Under the pieces are notes generated by a model that searched no databases, had not been told where the DNA came from, and was given only the letters and a program-made list of their open reading frames with translations. Shown here in pieces: positions 14,494 to 23,173 of a stretch of DNA of 64,000 bases. The stretch is taken from the NCBI GenBank assembly GCA_963777775.1, contig CAVZRL010000009.1:1302001-1366000 (forward strand), written 5' to 3'. A program made the position numbers and the translations under genes. The DNA comes from WHSW01 sp963777775. Lineage in GTDB: Bacteria > Actinomycetota > Thermoleophilia > Solirubrobacterales > 70-9. How positions within the stretch are numbered: the stretch's first letter is position 1; each line of letters starts with the position of its first letter.

Positions 14494-16035
14494 ATGGCTG
14501 AGAACAACGGAAACGAAAGCGGGAACGGGCAGAACGTCGGCAGGGTCGAGTCGGTCGCCGGCGTGGTCGTCGACGCGCTCTTCGAGGAGCTCCCCGAGAT
14601 CTACTCGGCACTGGAGATCAAGATGGACGCGGGCGACGCCGAGCGCGACGCCGACGAGGCGACCACGCTGACGCTCGAGGTCCAGCAGCACCTCGGGGAC
14701 GATCGCGTGCGCGCGGTCGCGATGGACGCCACCGATGGCCTCAAGCGCGGCGACCAGGTGATCGACACCGGCGGGCCGATCACGGTCCCGGTCGGCAAGG
14801 GCACGCTCGGGCGGATCTTCAACCTGCTCGGCGATCCGATCGACAACGGCGGGGATGTCGACGCCGACGCCCGCTGGCCGATCCACCGGCCCGCTCCGTC
14901 GGTGGAGGACCTGGCTCCATCCCAGGAGATCCTGGAGACGGGGATCAAGGTGGTCGACCTGCTCGCCCCGTACGCGAAGGGCGGCAAGGTCGGTCTCTTC
15001 GGCGGCGCCGGCGTCGGCAAGACGGTGCTGATCCAGGAGCTGATCCGAAACCTCGCCGAGGAGCACGAGGGCCTCTCGGCCTTCTGCGGCGTCGGCGAGC
15101 GCTCGCGCGAGGGCAACGACCTCTGGGGCGAGATGAAGGAGTCGGGCGTCATCGACAAGACGATGCTGGTCTTCGGCCAGATGAACGAGCCCCCCGGGGC
15201 GCGCCTGCGCGTCGCCCTCTCCGGGCTGACCATGGCCGAGTACTTCCGCGACGAGGGCGGCCAGGACGTGCTGCTGTTCATTGACAACATCTTCCGCTTC
15301 GTCCAGGCGGGCTCCGAGGTCTCGGCCCTGCTCGGGCGGATGCCGTCGGCCGTCGGTTACCAGCCGACGCTGGACACGGAGATGGGCGGCCTCCAGGAAC
15401 GGATCTCCTCGACCCAGAACGGTTCGGTGACCTCGATCCAGGCCGTCTACGTCCCGGCCGACGACCTCACCGACCCGGCTCCGGCGTCGGTGTTCGCGCA
15501 CCTAAACGCGACCACGACCCTGTCCCGGGCGATCTCCGAGAAGGGCATCTATCCGGCGGTGGACCCGCTGGACTCGACGTCGACGATCCTCAAGCCCGAC
15601 ATCCTCGGCGAGGAGCACTACAGGACCGCGACCGAGGTTCAGGAGAACCTGCAGCGTTACAAGGAGCTGCAGGACATCATCGCGATCCTCGGGATCGACG
15701 AGCTCTCCGACGAGGACAAGCTGGCCGTCAACCGCGCCCGCAGGCTGGAGCGGTTCCTGAGCCAGCCGTTCTTCGTCGCCTCCCAGTTCACCGGCCGCGA
15801 CGGCGAGTACGTGCCGGTGACCGAGACGGTCCGCTCCTTCCGCGAGATCCTCGACGGCACCCACGACGACCTGCCCGAGTCGGCCTTCTACATGAAGGGC
15901 TCGATCGATCAGGTGACCGGCACCGAGGAGAAGGGCGAGCCCGACGAGGGCGTCGAGCGCGAGGCCGCCGAGGCGCGCGACCGCGAGCAGGCCGAGGCGG
16001 AGTCCGAGGAGTCCGAGCTGGGGGCTGCGGGGTAG
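14494..16035 (+). CDS. atpD: ATP synthase F1 subunit beta
   Basis: Catalytic subunit. 513 residues from ATG 14494, preceded by GAAAGGG (14484-14490). The frame is open far upstream, but that stretch is antisense-like overlap with atpG. Walker A GGAGVGKT is at 170-177 (Lys176), followed by the GERSREGNDLW catalytic-glutamate region, FGQMNEPPGARLRV, Walker B DVLLFIDNIFRF and the DELSEED-like segment here LGIDELSDEDKLAVNRARR. Longer than the usual 465-480 residues because of a Ser/Asn-rich N-terminal lead and an acidic C-terminal tail of about 35 residues, parallel to that of alpha. Confidence 0.97.
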   Translation: MAENNGNESGNGQNVGRVESVAGVVVDALFEELPEIYSALEIKMDAGDAERDADEATTLTLEVQQHLGDDRVRAVAMDATDGLKRGDQVIDTGGPITVPVGKGTLGRIFNLLGDPIDNGGDVDADARWPIHRPAPSVEDLAPSQEILETGIKVVDLLAPYAKGGKVGLFGGAGVGKTVLIQELIRNLAEEHEGLSAFCGVGERSREGNDLWGEMKESGVIDKTMLVFGQMNEPPGARLRVALSGLTMAEYFRDEGGQDVLLFIDNIFRFVQAGSEVSALLGRMPSAVGYQPTLDTEMGGLQERISSTQNGSVTSIQAVYVPADDLTDPAPASVFAHLNATTTLSRAISEKGIYPAVDPLDSTSTILKPDILGEEHYRTATEVQENLQRYKELQDIIAILGIDELSDEDKLAVNRARRLERFLSQPFFVASQFTGRDGEYVPVTETVRSFREILDGTHDDLPESAFYMKGSIDQVTGTEEKGEPDEGVEREAAEARDREQAEAESEESELGAAG

Positions 16036-16041
16036 GCGGGA

Positions 16042-16461
16042 ATGGCCGACGCTAACGCGATGCTCGAGGCGGAGGTGCTGACCCCCGAGGGTGAGGTGTT
16101 CCGCGGCGAGCTGGTCCAGCTCTCGACCAGGACGACGGTAGGCGAGGTCGGGATCCTCGCCCGTCACATCCCGATGGTCGCCCGGCTGGTGCCGGCGGAG
16201 CTGCGCCTGCACAAGTCCGAATCCGAGGTCGAGCGCTACGCGCAGGGCGAGGGCTGGCTCGAGGTGTTCGCCAATCGCGCCCGGGTCCTGATCGCCGAGG
16301 CGATCCCGCCCGAGCGGCTCGACGTCGGATCGCTGCGCGAGCGCCGCGACGACGCCCAGCGCCGTCTCGACGAGGCGGAGGAGGGCTCGGCAGCCGCGGA
16401 GCAGGCGAAGCGGATGCTGACCCGCGCGGAGGCGTTCATCGCGATCGCCGAGTCGCGCTGA
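16042..16461 (+). CDS. atpC: ATP synthase F1 subunit epsilon
   Basis: Rotor subunit that also inhibits ATP hydrolysis. 139 residues: N-terminal beta sandwich with LEAEVLTPEGEVFRGELVQLSTRTTVGEVGILARHIPMVARL, then AEGWLEVFANRARVLIAEA, and a C-terminal helical hairpin (RERRDDAQRRLDEAEE and EQAKRMLTRAEAFIAI). The full helical hairpin, the inhibitory part, is present. Last gene of the operon; a GC-rich hairpin follows at 16482-16505. Confidence 0.95.
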   Translation: MADANAMLEAEVLTPEGEVFRGELVQLSTRTTVGEVGILARHIPMVARLVPAELRLHKSESEVERYAQGEGWLEVFANRARVLIAEAIPPERLDVGSLRERRDDAQRRLDEAEEGSAAAEQAKRMLTRAEAFIAIAESR

Positions 16462-16481
16462 TCTGGCTCTAAGCTGACGGG

Positions 16482-16505
16482 GCCGCCCTCGGTGACCGGG
16501 GCGGC
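16482..16505. terminator. GC-rich hairpin after the atp operon
   Basis: GCCGCCC (16482-16488) pairs with GGGCGGC (16499-16505) across a 10-base loop, in the 52-base gap between atpC and the M20 peptidase gene. There is no T-run, so it may only attenuate or act with Rho. Confidence 0.3.
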
Positions 16506-16513
16506 ATTCGCAT

Positions 16514-17620
16514 ATGGACGAACGACTGCTGACCGAGAAGCTGATCGGCTACGACACCTCGACCGCCGAGGGGATCAAGCTCTGCGCGGGGTTCATCAAA
16601 GGGTGGCTCGATGCCCGCGACATCCCGACCCGCCAGCTCCCCTGCCGTGACCTGCCGGTGACGCTCGCCGAGGTCGGCGAGCCGGAAGCGCCGACGACGG
16701 TCCTCCTGCACGGGCACGTCGACGTCGTGCCAGGGCGCCGCGAGCAGTTCGAGTCGCGGCTCGACGGCGAGCGACTCTACGGCCGCGGCGCCTACGACAT
16801 GAAGGGCGCGCTGGCATCGATGCTGCTCGCGCTCGCCGACCTTCGCGAGCAGGACCAGGTCCGGATCCGGCTCGGGATCGTCCCCGACGAGGAGTCCGAG
16901 GAGGAGACCGAGCGGGGTGGCGAGCTGCTCGTCTCGGAGGGCTTTCTGGGCGACTTCGTGATCACGGGCGAGCCGACGGACATGCACGTCGGCGTCGCTG
17001 CCAAGGGTGTCGTCGCGATGCGCCTGCGGGTCGACGGGCGCGCGGCGCACGGCGCCACGCCATGGCTGGGCGAGAACGCGATCCTACGGGCGATCGACGT
17101 GTTCCGCGCGGTTCAATCGCTACCGTTCGCCTCGCGAAGCTCGGAGCTGTTCGACCGGCCGTCGATCAATCTCGGCCGGATCCTCGGCGGCGACGCCCTC
17201 AACAAGGTGCCCGACACTTGCTTCATCGACGTCGACGTCCGCTACCTGCCCGAGCAGGACCCGGCTTCGATCCTGGACGAGGTCGCGGGGATCCCCGGGG
17301 CGACGATCGTATCCACCTTCAAGCGTCCGCCCGCCCAGGTCGACCCCGACTCGCCGTTCGTGCGGGCGCTATGCGAGGCGGCCTCCCCCTATCACCGCGG
17401 GGAGGTGACGAGCGTTGGGCGCGACGGGGCCTCGGACGCGGTCTCATTCCTGCGCGTCGGCGTTCCCGCCGTCGAATTCGGACCGCTCGGCGCCGGCCAC
17501 CACGGCCCCGAGGAATGGGTCTCCGTCAGCTCGTTGGCCAGCTACCGACGCGCGCTGGGCGACTTCGTACGCGCCTTGCCGGCGCGCCTCGCGGGCGAGG
17601 CCCGGGAGGTGGCTGAGTGA
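16514..17620 (+). CDS. M20 family metallopeptidase (DapE/ArgE-like)
   Basis: 368 residues of the M20/M25/M40 di-zinc amidohydrolase family, covering succinyl-diaminopimelate desuccinylase, acetylornithine deacetylase and related enzymes. Metal and catalytic motifs: HGHVDVVPG (His66, Asp68 or Asp70 region), GRGAYDMKGALASML, VPDEESEEETERGG with the catalytic Glu pair, GEPTDMHVGVAAKG, and the dimerisation (lid) domain from RAAHGATPWLGENAI. The C-terminal metal His is in GAGHHGPEEWV. Closest by motif to DapE/ArgE, but the substrate cannot be decided; no lysine or arginine genes are adjacent. Stop overlaps the LCP gene start (GTGA). Confidence 0.85.
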   Translation: MDERLLTEKLIGYDTSTAEGIKLCAGFIKGWLDARDIPTRQLPCRDLPVTLAEVGEPEAPTTVLLHGHVDVVPGRREQFESRLDGERLYGRGAYDMKGALASMLLALADLREQDQVRIRLGIVPDEESEEETERGGELLVSEGFLGDFVITGEPTDMHVGVAAKGVVAMRLRVDGRAAHGATPWLGENAILRAIDVFRAVQSLPFASRSSELFDRPSINLGRILGGDALNKVPDTCFIDVDVRYLPEQDPASILDEVAGIPGATIVSTFKRPPAQVDPDSPFVRALCEAASPYHRGEVTSVGRDGASDAVSFLRVGVPAVEFGPLGAGHHGPEEWVSVSSLASYRRALGDFVRALPARLAGEAREVAE

Positions 17621-19764
17621 GGCCGGACGACGAGACGCCCCCGGACGCCGACCTGCCCGACCCTCCCGGGGACGAGCAGCAGCAGGGCGACGACCGCGCG
17701 GGCGAGCAGGAGGAGCCGCCGCCCGCGACCTGGGCCGGACGCCAGCGCGCGGACCAGGGCGAGGAAGAGCGGGAGGAGGCGGGCGAGCCGGCCGAGGACG
17801 GGGAGGAGCTGCCAGCGGGCTTCACCGACGAGTTCGACGCGATCGAGCGCGAGCTCGACGAGGAGCTGCGGGCGCTCGAGGGCGACGGCGATGCGGCCGA
17901 GGACGAGGGTTCGGGCCCGGCGGGCGCCGAGAGCGAGACCGCGGCCGAGGCCGAGGCGGACGATGCCGAGGGCGGCGAGGGCGGCGAGGGCGACCGAGCC
18001 CCGGCGGACCAGGACACGGTCGAGGCCGAGACGCTGGCGCTCGCCGACCGCGAGCAGGCCGAGGAAGCGGCGCTCGCCGGGCTTCAGGCCCGGACCACCA
18101 AGCACGGGGCGATCCCGCCGCCGGTCCCAGCCGCCGCCGAGACCGCGCCGACAGCGGCCGAGCGGCCACCCGACCAGGAACCGGAGCCTCCCTCCGACGC
18201 GGAAGATGACTCGGGGCCGCCACCGGCGAGCCGCCTCTGGGCCCGCTTTCTGGCCGCTTCGCTGGTGATCGTCGTCTCGATGGCGGCCGCGACCTCGATC
18301 GCGCTGCTCAACGAGCTGACCGACTTCGCCAAGGGGCTCGGCGACAACGACGCGCTCGCCTCGCTTCGCGACCAGCTCGAGGAGGTCGACGGCGGGGCCG
18401 CGCAGACGATCCTGATCATCGGCTCGGACAAGCGCCTCGACGCCGGCGGCGACCCGGGCCGCTCCGATACCACGATCCTGCTCCGCGTCGACCCCGAGAA
18501 GGACGCGATCGCGCTGCTCTCGATCCCGCGCGACCTGCGGGTGACGATCCCCGGGGTCGGAGTGGACAAGTTCAACGCCGCCTACTCGGCGGGCGGATCC
18601 GACAAGACGCTCGAGGTGGTCAAGCGCCTCACCGGGCTCGAGATCAACCACGTCGTCAACATCAATTTCACCGGCTTCGCGGACGCCGTCGACGCGATCG
18701 GGTGCGTGTACGTGGACGTCGACCGCCGTTACTACATCCCGCCGGATTCGGGCATCTCCGAGATCGACATCGAGGCGGGCTACCAGCGCCTCTGCGGCTA
18801 CAAGGCGCTCCAGTACGTGCGCTTCCGCCACGAGGACAACGACCTCGTCCGCTCGGCCCGCCAACAGGACTTCCTCCGCGAGGCGCGCCAGAAGCTGACC
18901 GTCGGCAAGCTGGTTGGCGACGCCGAGGACCTGCTCGGGATCTTCACCGAGTACACGACATCTGACATCTCCGACGGGGTGACGCTGCTCGAGCTGCTGA
19001 AGTCGTTCCTCAAGGTCCAGGCGGCGCCGGTGAACGAGGTCCACTTCCCGGCCGAGCTGGGCGACGGCACGACCGGGTACGTGACCGCGTCGGACGAGGC
19101 AATCGCCCAGGCCGTGGAGGAGTTCCTGGGCACCGAGGGCACTCCCGGGGCGCGCCCGGGTGGCGACTCCGAGGGGTCGGAGGCAGAGCCGCCGCGAGGT
19201 GAGGGCTCCGGTGGCGGTGACGGTAAGCCGGCCGGCGAGAGGGCCGATGAGGAGGACGAGCCCGAGCAGGACTTCGTCGGCCCCGAGATGCAGGACTCGA
19301 GCGGGGAGGGCCAGGCCTTCGCCCACCAGTTCTCGGTCAAGAAGACCAAGGGCGGCGAGTCGATGATCCGCTTCCCGATTCTCTACCCGACCCGGCTCGT
19401 CCCGGGCTCGTTCATCGCCCGGGACTCACGGGCGTTCGTGATCGACGCGGGCGACCGCGAGAAGCAGTACGGCTACAAGTTCGTCGCCGCGGTCCCCGGG
19501 GAGGAGTTCGGCAACGGGCTGTTGACCGAGTACTACGGGATCTCGGGCACCGACTGGCTCGAGGCGCCGATCCTCGACAACCCGAGCGAGACGCGGACGG
19601 TCGACGGGCGCGAGTACGAGCTCTTCTACGACGGCGACCAGCTGCGGCTGGTCGGATTCAAGACCAACAAGGCCGCCTACTGGGTCAACAACACGCTCAG
19701 CCAGTCCCTCGACGAGGGACAGATGCTCTCGATCATCACGTCCTTGGAGCGGTTCAAGGGCTAG
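17617..19764 (+). CDS. LytR-CpsA-Psr (LCP) family glycopolymer ligase with long acidic cytoplasmic arm
   Basis: LCP proteins transfer lipid-linked glycopolymers onto peptidoglycan on the outer face of the membrane. The 715-residue protein has an unusual N-terminal region of about 205 residues, mostly Glu, Asp, Ala and Gly with no fold evident, then one membrane helix (about 208-232), then the LCP domain: TILIIGSDKRLDAGGDPGRSDTTILLRV, AIALLSIPRDLRVTIPG, FNAAYSAGG, and RYVRFRHEDNDLVRSARQQDFL (here LQYVRFRHE...). Conserved Arg and Asp for pyrophosphate binding are in RSDT, PRDL and RFRHxDxD-like motifs. A second acidic linker (about 505-555) precedes a C-terminal domain ending NNTLSQSLDEGQM. Next gene starts 2 bases after the stop, so it joins the sugar-nucleotide operon. 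Confidence 0.9.
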   Translation: MRPDDETPPDADLPDPPGDEQQQGDDRAGEQEEPPPATWAGRQRADQGEEEREEAGEPAEDGEELPAGFTDEFDAIERELDEELRALEGDGDAAEDEGSGPAGAESETAAEAEADDAEGGEGGEGDRAPADQDTVEAETLALADREQAEEAALAGLQARTTKHGAIPPPVPAAAETAPTAAERPPDQEPEPPSDAEDDSGPPPASRLWARFLAASLVIVVSMAAATSIALLNELTDFAKGLGDNDALASLRDQLEEVDGGAAQTILIIGSDKRLDAGGDPGRSDTTILLRVDPEKDAIALLSIPRDLRVTIPGVGVDKFNAAYSAGGSDKTLEVVKRLTGLEINHVVNINFTGFADAVDAIGCVYVDVDRRYYIPPDSGISEIDIEAGYQRLCGYKALQYVRFRHEDNDLVRSARQQDFLREARQKLTVGKLVGDAEDLLGIFTEYTTSDISDGVTLLELLKSFLKVQAAPVNEVHFPAELGDGTTGYVTASDEAIAQAVEEFLGTEGTPGARPGGDSEGSEAEPPRGEGSGGGDGKPAGERADEEDEPEQDFVGPEMQDSSGEGQAFAHQFSVKKTKGGESMIRFPILYPTRLVPGSFIARDSRAFVIDAGDREKQYGYKFVAAVPGEEFGNGLLTEYYGISGTDWLEAPILDNPSETRTVDGREYELFYDGDQLRLVGFKTNKAAYWVNNTLSQSLDEGQMLSIITSLERFKG

Positions 19765-19766
19765 CG

Positions 19767-21086
19767 ATGGACGAGGTTGCCAGCAAGCCGGCAATCGGGG
19801 TGATCGGGATCGGCTGGGTCGGCCTGGTGACCGCGGGCTGCTTCGCCGAGCTCGGCCATCCGGTGTTCGCCGTCGACGTCGACGCGGCCAAGGTCGAGGC
19901 GCTGCGCGCGGGCGGCGAGCTGCCGATCCATGAGCCCGGGCTGCCCGAGCTGATCGAGCGCAACCGCGAGCGGCTCTCGTTCAGGACCGAGATCGCCGAG
20001 GTGCTCGAGCCATGCCGGCTGCTGTTCTGCTGCGTCGACACGCCCCCGACCTACTCCGGCGACGCCGACCTCTCGCGGGTCGAGGCGGTCGTCACAGAGC
20101 TCCCCGAGGGCTCCGAGCACGCCCTGGTGATGAAGAGCACCGTCCCGGCCGGCACCGGGGCGGCGATCCGCCGCTCAAGGCCCGAGCTGACCTACGTCTC
20201 CTGCCCGGAGTTCCTCAAGGAGGGCTCGGCGGTCAAGGACTTCCTCGAGCCCGACCGGGTGGTGGTCGGAGCCGACCCGGGGGCCGAGTGGGCCGCCGAG
20301 GCCGTGGCCGAGATCTACGCGCCACTGGGCGGCGAGCTGGTCCGCACCGACGTCGCCTCGGCGGAGATGATCAAGCTCGCCTCGAACGCCTTCCTCGCGA
20401 CCAAGATCTCGTTCATCAACGAGATCGCGAACGTCTGCGAGGGCGTCGGTGCCGACGTCACCGAGGTCGCCCGCGGGATGGGGCTCGACAAGCGGATCGG
20501 GCCAACGTTCTTGCAGGCGGGGGTTGGATATGGCGGGAGCTGTTTTCCAAAAGATGTCTCGGCCTTGAAGATGCTGGCCGGGAACACGGGCTATCACTTC
20601 CAGCTCCTCAACTCGGTGATCGAGGTCAACGAGCTGCAGAAGCGGCGCGTGATCGCGAAGCTGAGCAAGCACTTGGGCTCGCTTGTCGGCCGCCGGATAG
20701 CCTTGCTCGGCCTGGCCTTCAAGCCCAACACCGATGACATGCGCGAGGCCTCGAGCCTGGTGCTCTCGGCGCGGCTGCAGGGCGAGGGGGCGACGGTCGT
20801 CGCCTACGACCCGGTTGCCGACTCGCGCGCCGGCGAGCTGCTGCCGAGCGTCGAGCTCGCGGGATCCGCCGAGGAGGCGCTCGCCCGAGCCGACGCGGCA
20901 ATCCTGGTCACCGAGTGGCCCGAGTTCGCCGAGCTCGACTGGGGGGAGCTGGCGAAGCGAATGTCGAACGCGCTGATCGTCGATGGCCGCAACTTCCTCG
21001 ATCCCGGCCGGATCCGGGCGGCCGGGTTCACCTACGAGGGGATCGGCAGGGCGGCGACCGACTCCGGCGGCGACAGCCCGAGCTGA
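19767..21086 (+). CDS. ugd: UDP-glucose/GDP-mannose 6-dehydrogenase family (probable UDP-glucose dehydrogenase)
   Basis: Oxidises UDP-glucose to UDP-glucuronate with NAD. 439 residues: Rossmann motif GVIGIGWVG (Gly14, Gly16, Gly19), CVDTPPTYSGDADLS (family has CVGTP), MKSTVPAGTG, CPEFLKEGSAVKDFLEPDRVVVG, KLASNAFLATKISFINEIANVCE, and catalytic Cys259 in GGSCFPKD. The C-terminal UDP-binding domain has LGLAFKPNTDDMREASS. UDP-glucose rather than GDP-mannose is the usual substrate for this motif set. It lies between the LCP gene and sugar-nucleotide genes, overlapping the next by one base, so supply of uronic acid for a surface polymer is inferred. Confidence 0.9.
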   Translation: MDEVASKPAIGVIGIGWVGLVTAGCFAELGHPVFAVDVDAAKVEALRAGGELPIHEPGLPELIERNRERLSFRTEIAEVLEPCRLLFCCVDTPPTYSGDADLSRVEAVVTELPEGSEHALVMKSTVPAGTGAAIRRSRPELTYVSCPEFLKEGSAVKDFLEPDRVVVGADPGAEWAAEAVAEIYAPLGGELVRTDVASAEMIKLASNAFLATKISFINEIANVCEGVGADVTEVARGMGLDKRIGPTFLQAGVGYGGSCFPKDVSALKMLAGNTGYHFQLLNSVIEVNELQKRRVIAKLSKHLGSLVGRRIALLGLAFKPNTDDMREASSLVLSARLQGEGATVVAYDPVADSRAGELLPSVELAGSAEEALARADAAILVTEWPEFAELDWGELAKRMSNALIVDGRNFLDPGRIRAAGFTYEGIGRAATDSGGDSPS

Positions 21087-22132
21087 TGCAGGCCGTCGTC
21101 CTGGTCGGGGGGGAGGGGACGCGGTTGCGCCCGCTGACCTTGACCCAGCCGAAGCCGGCGCTGCCGCTGGTCGATCGGCCCTTGATCCGCTTCATGGCCG
21201 ACTGGCTCGGCCACCACGGCGTCGACGAGGTCGTGATGGCCTGCGGGTTTCGGCCGGAGGACCTGCGCGCGGCACTCGGCGACCGGGTCCCGGGCGGGCC
21301 CTCGATCCGCTACGTCGAGGAGGAGGAACCGCTCGGGACCGCCGGCCCGGTCCGCCTCGCCGCCGACCTCGGCCTGCTCGGCGAGCGCTTCATGGTCCTG
21401 AACGGAGACGTGCTCACCGATCTCGACCTGACCGCGCTGCAGCGCCAGCATGCCGAGACGGGCGCGGTGATCACGCTCGCCCTCTACCCGGTCGAGGACC
21501 CGACCTCCTACGGGCTCGTTCGGACCGGGCCGAATGGCGAGGTGCTCGGCTTCCTCGAAAAGCCCGGCCCGGAGCAGATCGACACCGACCAGATCAACGC
21601 CGGCGCCTACGTGGTCGAGCGCTCAGCGCTCGACCTGATCCCGGCCGGGCGCGCGGTCTCGATCGAGCGCGAGGTCTTCCCGCGCCTGGTCGGCCATGGC
21701 CTGTTCGGGCGCCGGCTCGAGGGCTACTGGATGGACATCGGGACGCCGCAGCGCTACCTGCAGGCGAGCTGGGACATCCTCGAGGGGGCGGTGCGGACCG
21801 ACCTGGCGGGGACCGGAGGCCCGTTCACCGACGCGGCAGCGCGGGTGGCGCCCGAGGCGCTGATCGAGCCACGGGCTGTGATCCGCGCCGGCTGCGAGGT
21901 CGCGCCGGGCGCGCAGGTCGCCGAGTCGGTGCTGCTCGACGACTGCCGGGTCGGCGCCGAAGCCGTGATCCGCGGCGCGATCCTCGCCCCCGAAGTCGAG
22001 GTCGGCAAACGGGCCGAGGTGGCGCCGGGCGCGGTGGTCGGGCGCGGCGCCACGATCGCGCCCGGCGCCCGGGTCGGGGAGGACGCCCGCGTGCAGCCCG
22101 AGCACACGATCGAGGCGGTGACCGCCGCGTGA
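21086..22132 (+). CDS. Sugar-1-phosphate nucleotidyltransferase with left-handed beta-helix (mannose-1-phosphate guanylyltransferase-like)
   Basis: 348 residues. N-terminal nucleotidyltransferase domain: VVLVGGEGTRLRPLT (GGxGTRLxPLT signature), PKPALPLVDRPL, MVLNGDVLTDLDL, GFLEKP, and INAGAYVVERSALD. The C-terminal third is a left-handed beta helix with hexapeptide repeats (VAPEALIEPRAVIRAGCEVAPGAQV onward). This layout fits GDP-mannose pyrophosphorylases of actinobacteria and some glucose-1-phosphate enzymes. The next gene, a phosphoglucose/phosphomannose isomerase, favours mannose-1-phosphate. One-base overlap upstream (TGATG) and GTGA overlap downstream place it firmly inside an operon. 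Confidence 0.88.
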   Translation: MQAVVLVGGEGTRLRPLTLTQPKPALPLVDRPLIRFMADWLGHHGVDEVVMACGFRPEDLRAALGDRVPGGPSIRYVEEEEPLGTAGPVRLAADLGLLGERFMVLNGDVLTDLDLTALQRQHAETGAVITLALYPVEDPTSYGLVRTGPNGEVLGFLEKPGPEQIDTDQINAGAYVVERSALDLIPAGRAVSIEREVFPRLVGHGLFGRRLEGYWMDIGTPQRYLQASWDILEGAVRTDLAGTGGPFTDAAARVAPEALIEPRAVIRAGCEVAPGAQVAESVLLDDCRVGAEAVIRGAILAPEVEVGKRAEVAPGAVVGRGATIAPGARVGEDARVQPEHTIEAVTAA

Positions 22133-23157
22133 GCGATCCGCTGGCGGCGATCCGGGAGGTCGACCCGAGTCGCGAGCTCGACGACGTCCTCTCGCTGCCC
22201 GAGCACCTGCGCGACGCCCTCTGGCGGGTCGAGTCGGCCGGGCTCGAGCCGATCGAGACGCAGGGCCTGATCGTCTGCGGGATGGGTGGCTCGGCGATCG
22301 GCGCGGCGCTCGCTCGCGCCGCGCTCGCCGACTCGCTGGTCCTGCCGATGCTCGTCTTTCGCGACTACGAACTGCCGCCCTGGACCTCGGCCGAACGCGC
22401 GGTCCTCTGCTCGAGCTACTCGGGCGAGACCGAGGAGACGCTGGCCTGCTTCGAGGCGGCCGAGGTGATCGGCGCCCACCGGTTCGTCGCCACGACCGGT
22501 GGCGCACTTGCCGCGGCGGCCCGCTCGGCCGACGTGCCCGTAATCGGCCTGCCCGCCGGCCTACAGCCGCGGCACAGCGTCGGCTACGGGTTCACCGTCG
22601 CCTGCGAGATCGCTGCCCTGGTCGGGGCGGCGAACGCGATCCGGACCGAGATCGACACCGCGGCCGCCCACCTCGAGGCCGGCGCCGACGGCCTCGCCGC
22701 CCGCTCGGTCGAGATCGCCGACCGCCTCGCGGGCTCGATTCCGCTGGTCTACGGGTGCGACCTGACCGCACCGGTCGCCTACCGATGGAAGTGCCAGCTC
22801 AACGAAAACGCCAAGCAGCACGCGTTCGATCACCAGCTCCCCGAGCTCGATCACAACGAGATCGTCGGCTGGGAGCCGGGCGGCGCCGTTCCGGGTGAGC
22901 TCTCCGCGGTCTTCCTCACCGATCGCAGCCAACACCCGCGCCTGCGCGAGCGCGCCGAGCTGACCGCGAAGCTGATCGCGCCCTCCGCCTCGGCGGTGGT
23001 GCAGGTCGAGACCGAGGGCGAGACCCCGGTCGAGCGCCTGCTGTGGGGGGTGATGCTCGGCGACCTCGTCTCGCTGCAGCTCGCCGCCCGCAACCAGGTC
23101 GACCCGGGCCCGATCGCGGTCATCGACCGGCTCAAGGACGAGCTCGGGCGGCCCTAG
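22129..23157 (+). CDS. Bifunctional phosphoglucose/phosphomannose isomerase (SIS domain)
   Basis: Interconverts fructose-6-P with glucose-6-P and mannose-6-P. 342 residues from GTG 22129 overlapping the preceding stop. Two SIS domains: first with VCGMGGSAIGAALARAAL (about 45-62) and CSSYSGETEETLACFEAAE (about 88-106); second with YGCDLTAPVAYRWKCQLNENAKQHAFDHQLPELDHNEIVGWE (about 205-247), which has the catalytic Glu and His of the archaeal/actinobacterial PGI/PMI family. The long frame extending upstream to 20983 is arginine-rich and antisense in character, so it is excluded. Feeds the guanylyltransferase next to it. Confidence 0.9.
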   Translation: MSDPLAAIREVDPSRELDDVLSLPEHLRDALWRVESAGLEPIETQGLIVCGMGGSAIGAALARAALADSLVLPMLVFRDYELPPWTSAERAVLCSSYSGETEETLACFEAAEVIGAHRFVATTGGALAAAARSADVPVIGLPAGLQPRHSVGYGFTVACEIAALVGAANAIRTEIDTAAAHLEAGADGLAARSVEIADRLAGSIPLVYGCDLTAPVAYRWKCQLNENAKQHAFDHQLPELDHNEIVGWEPGGAVPGELSAVFLTDRSQHPRLRERAELTAKLIAPSASAVVQVETEGETPVERLLWGVMLGDLVSLQLAARNQVDPGPIAVIDRLKDELGRP

Positions 23158-23173
23158 CGGGAGCCGGAGCGCG

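Noticed and set aside
16482..16505. Classical Rho-independent terminator
   Set aside because: Stem is good but no T-run follows; listed only as a weak candidate.
22129..23157. One long fused protein from 20983 through the PGI/PMI gene
   Set aside because: Upstream part is arginine-rich off-frame sequence over ugd and the guanylyltransferase; GTG 22129 overlaps the preceding stop as expected.
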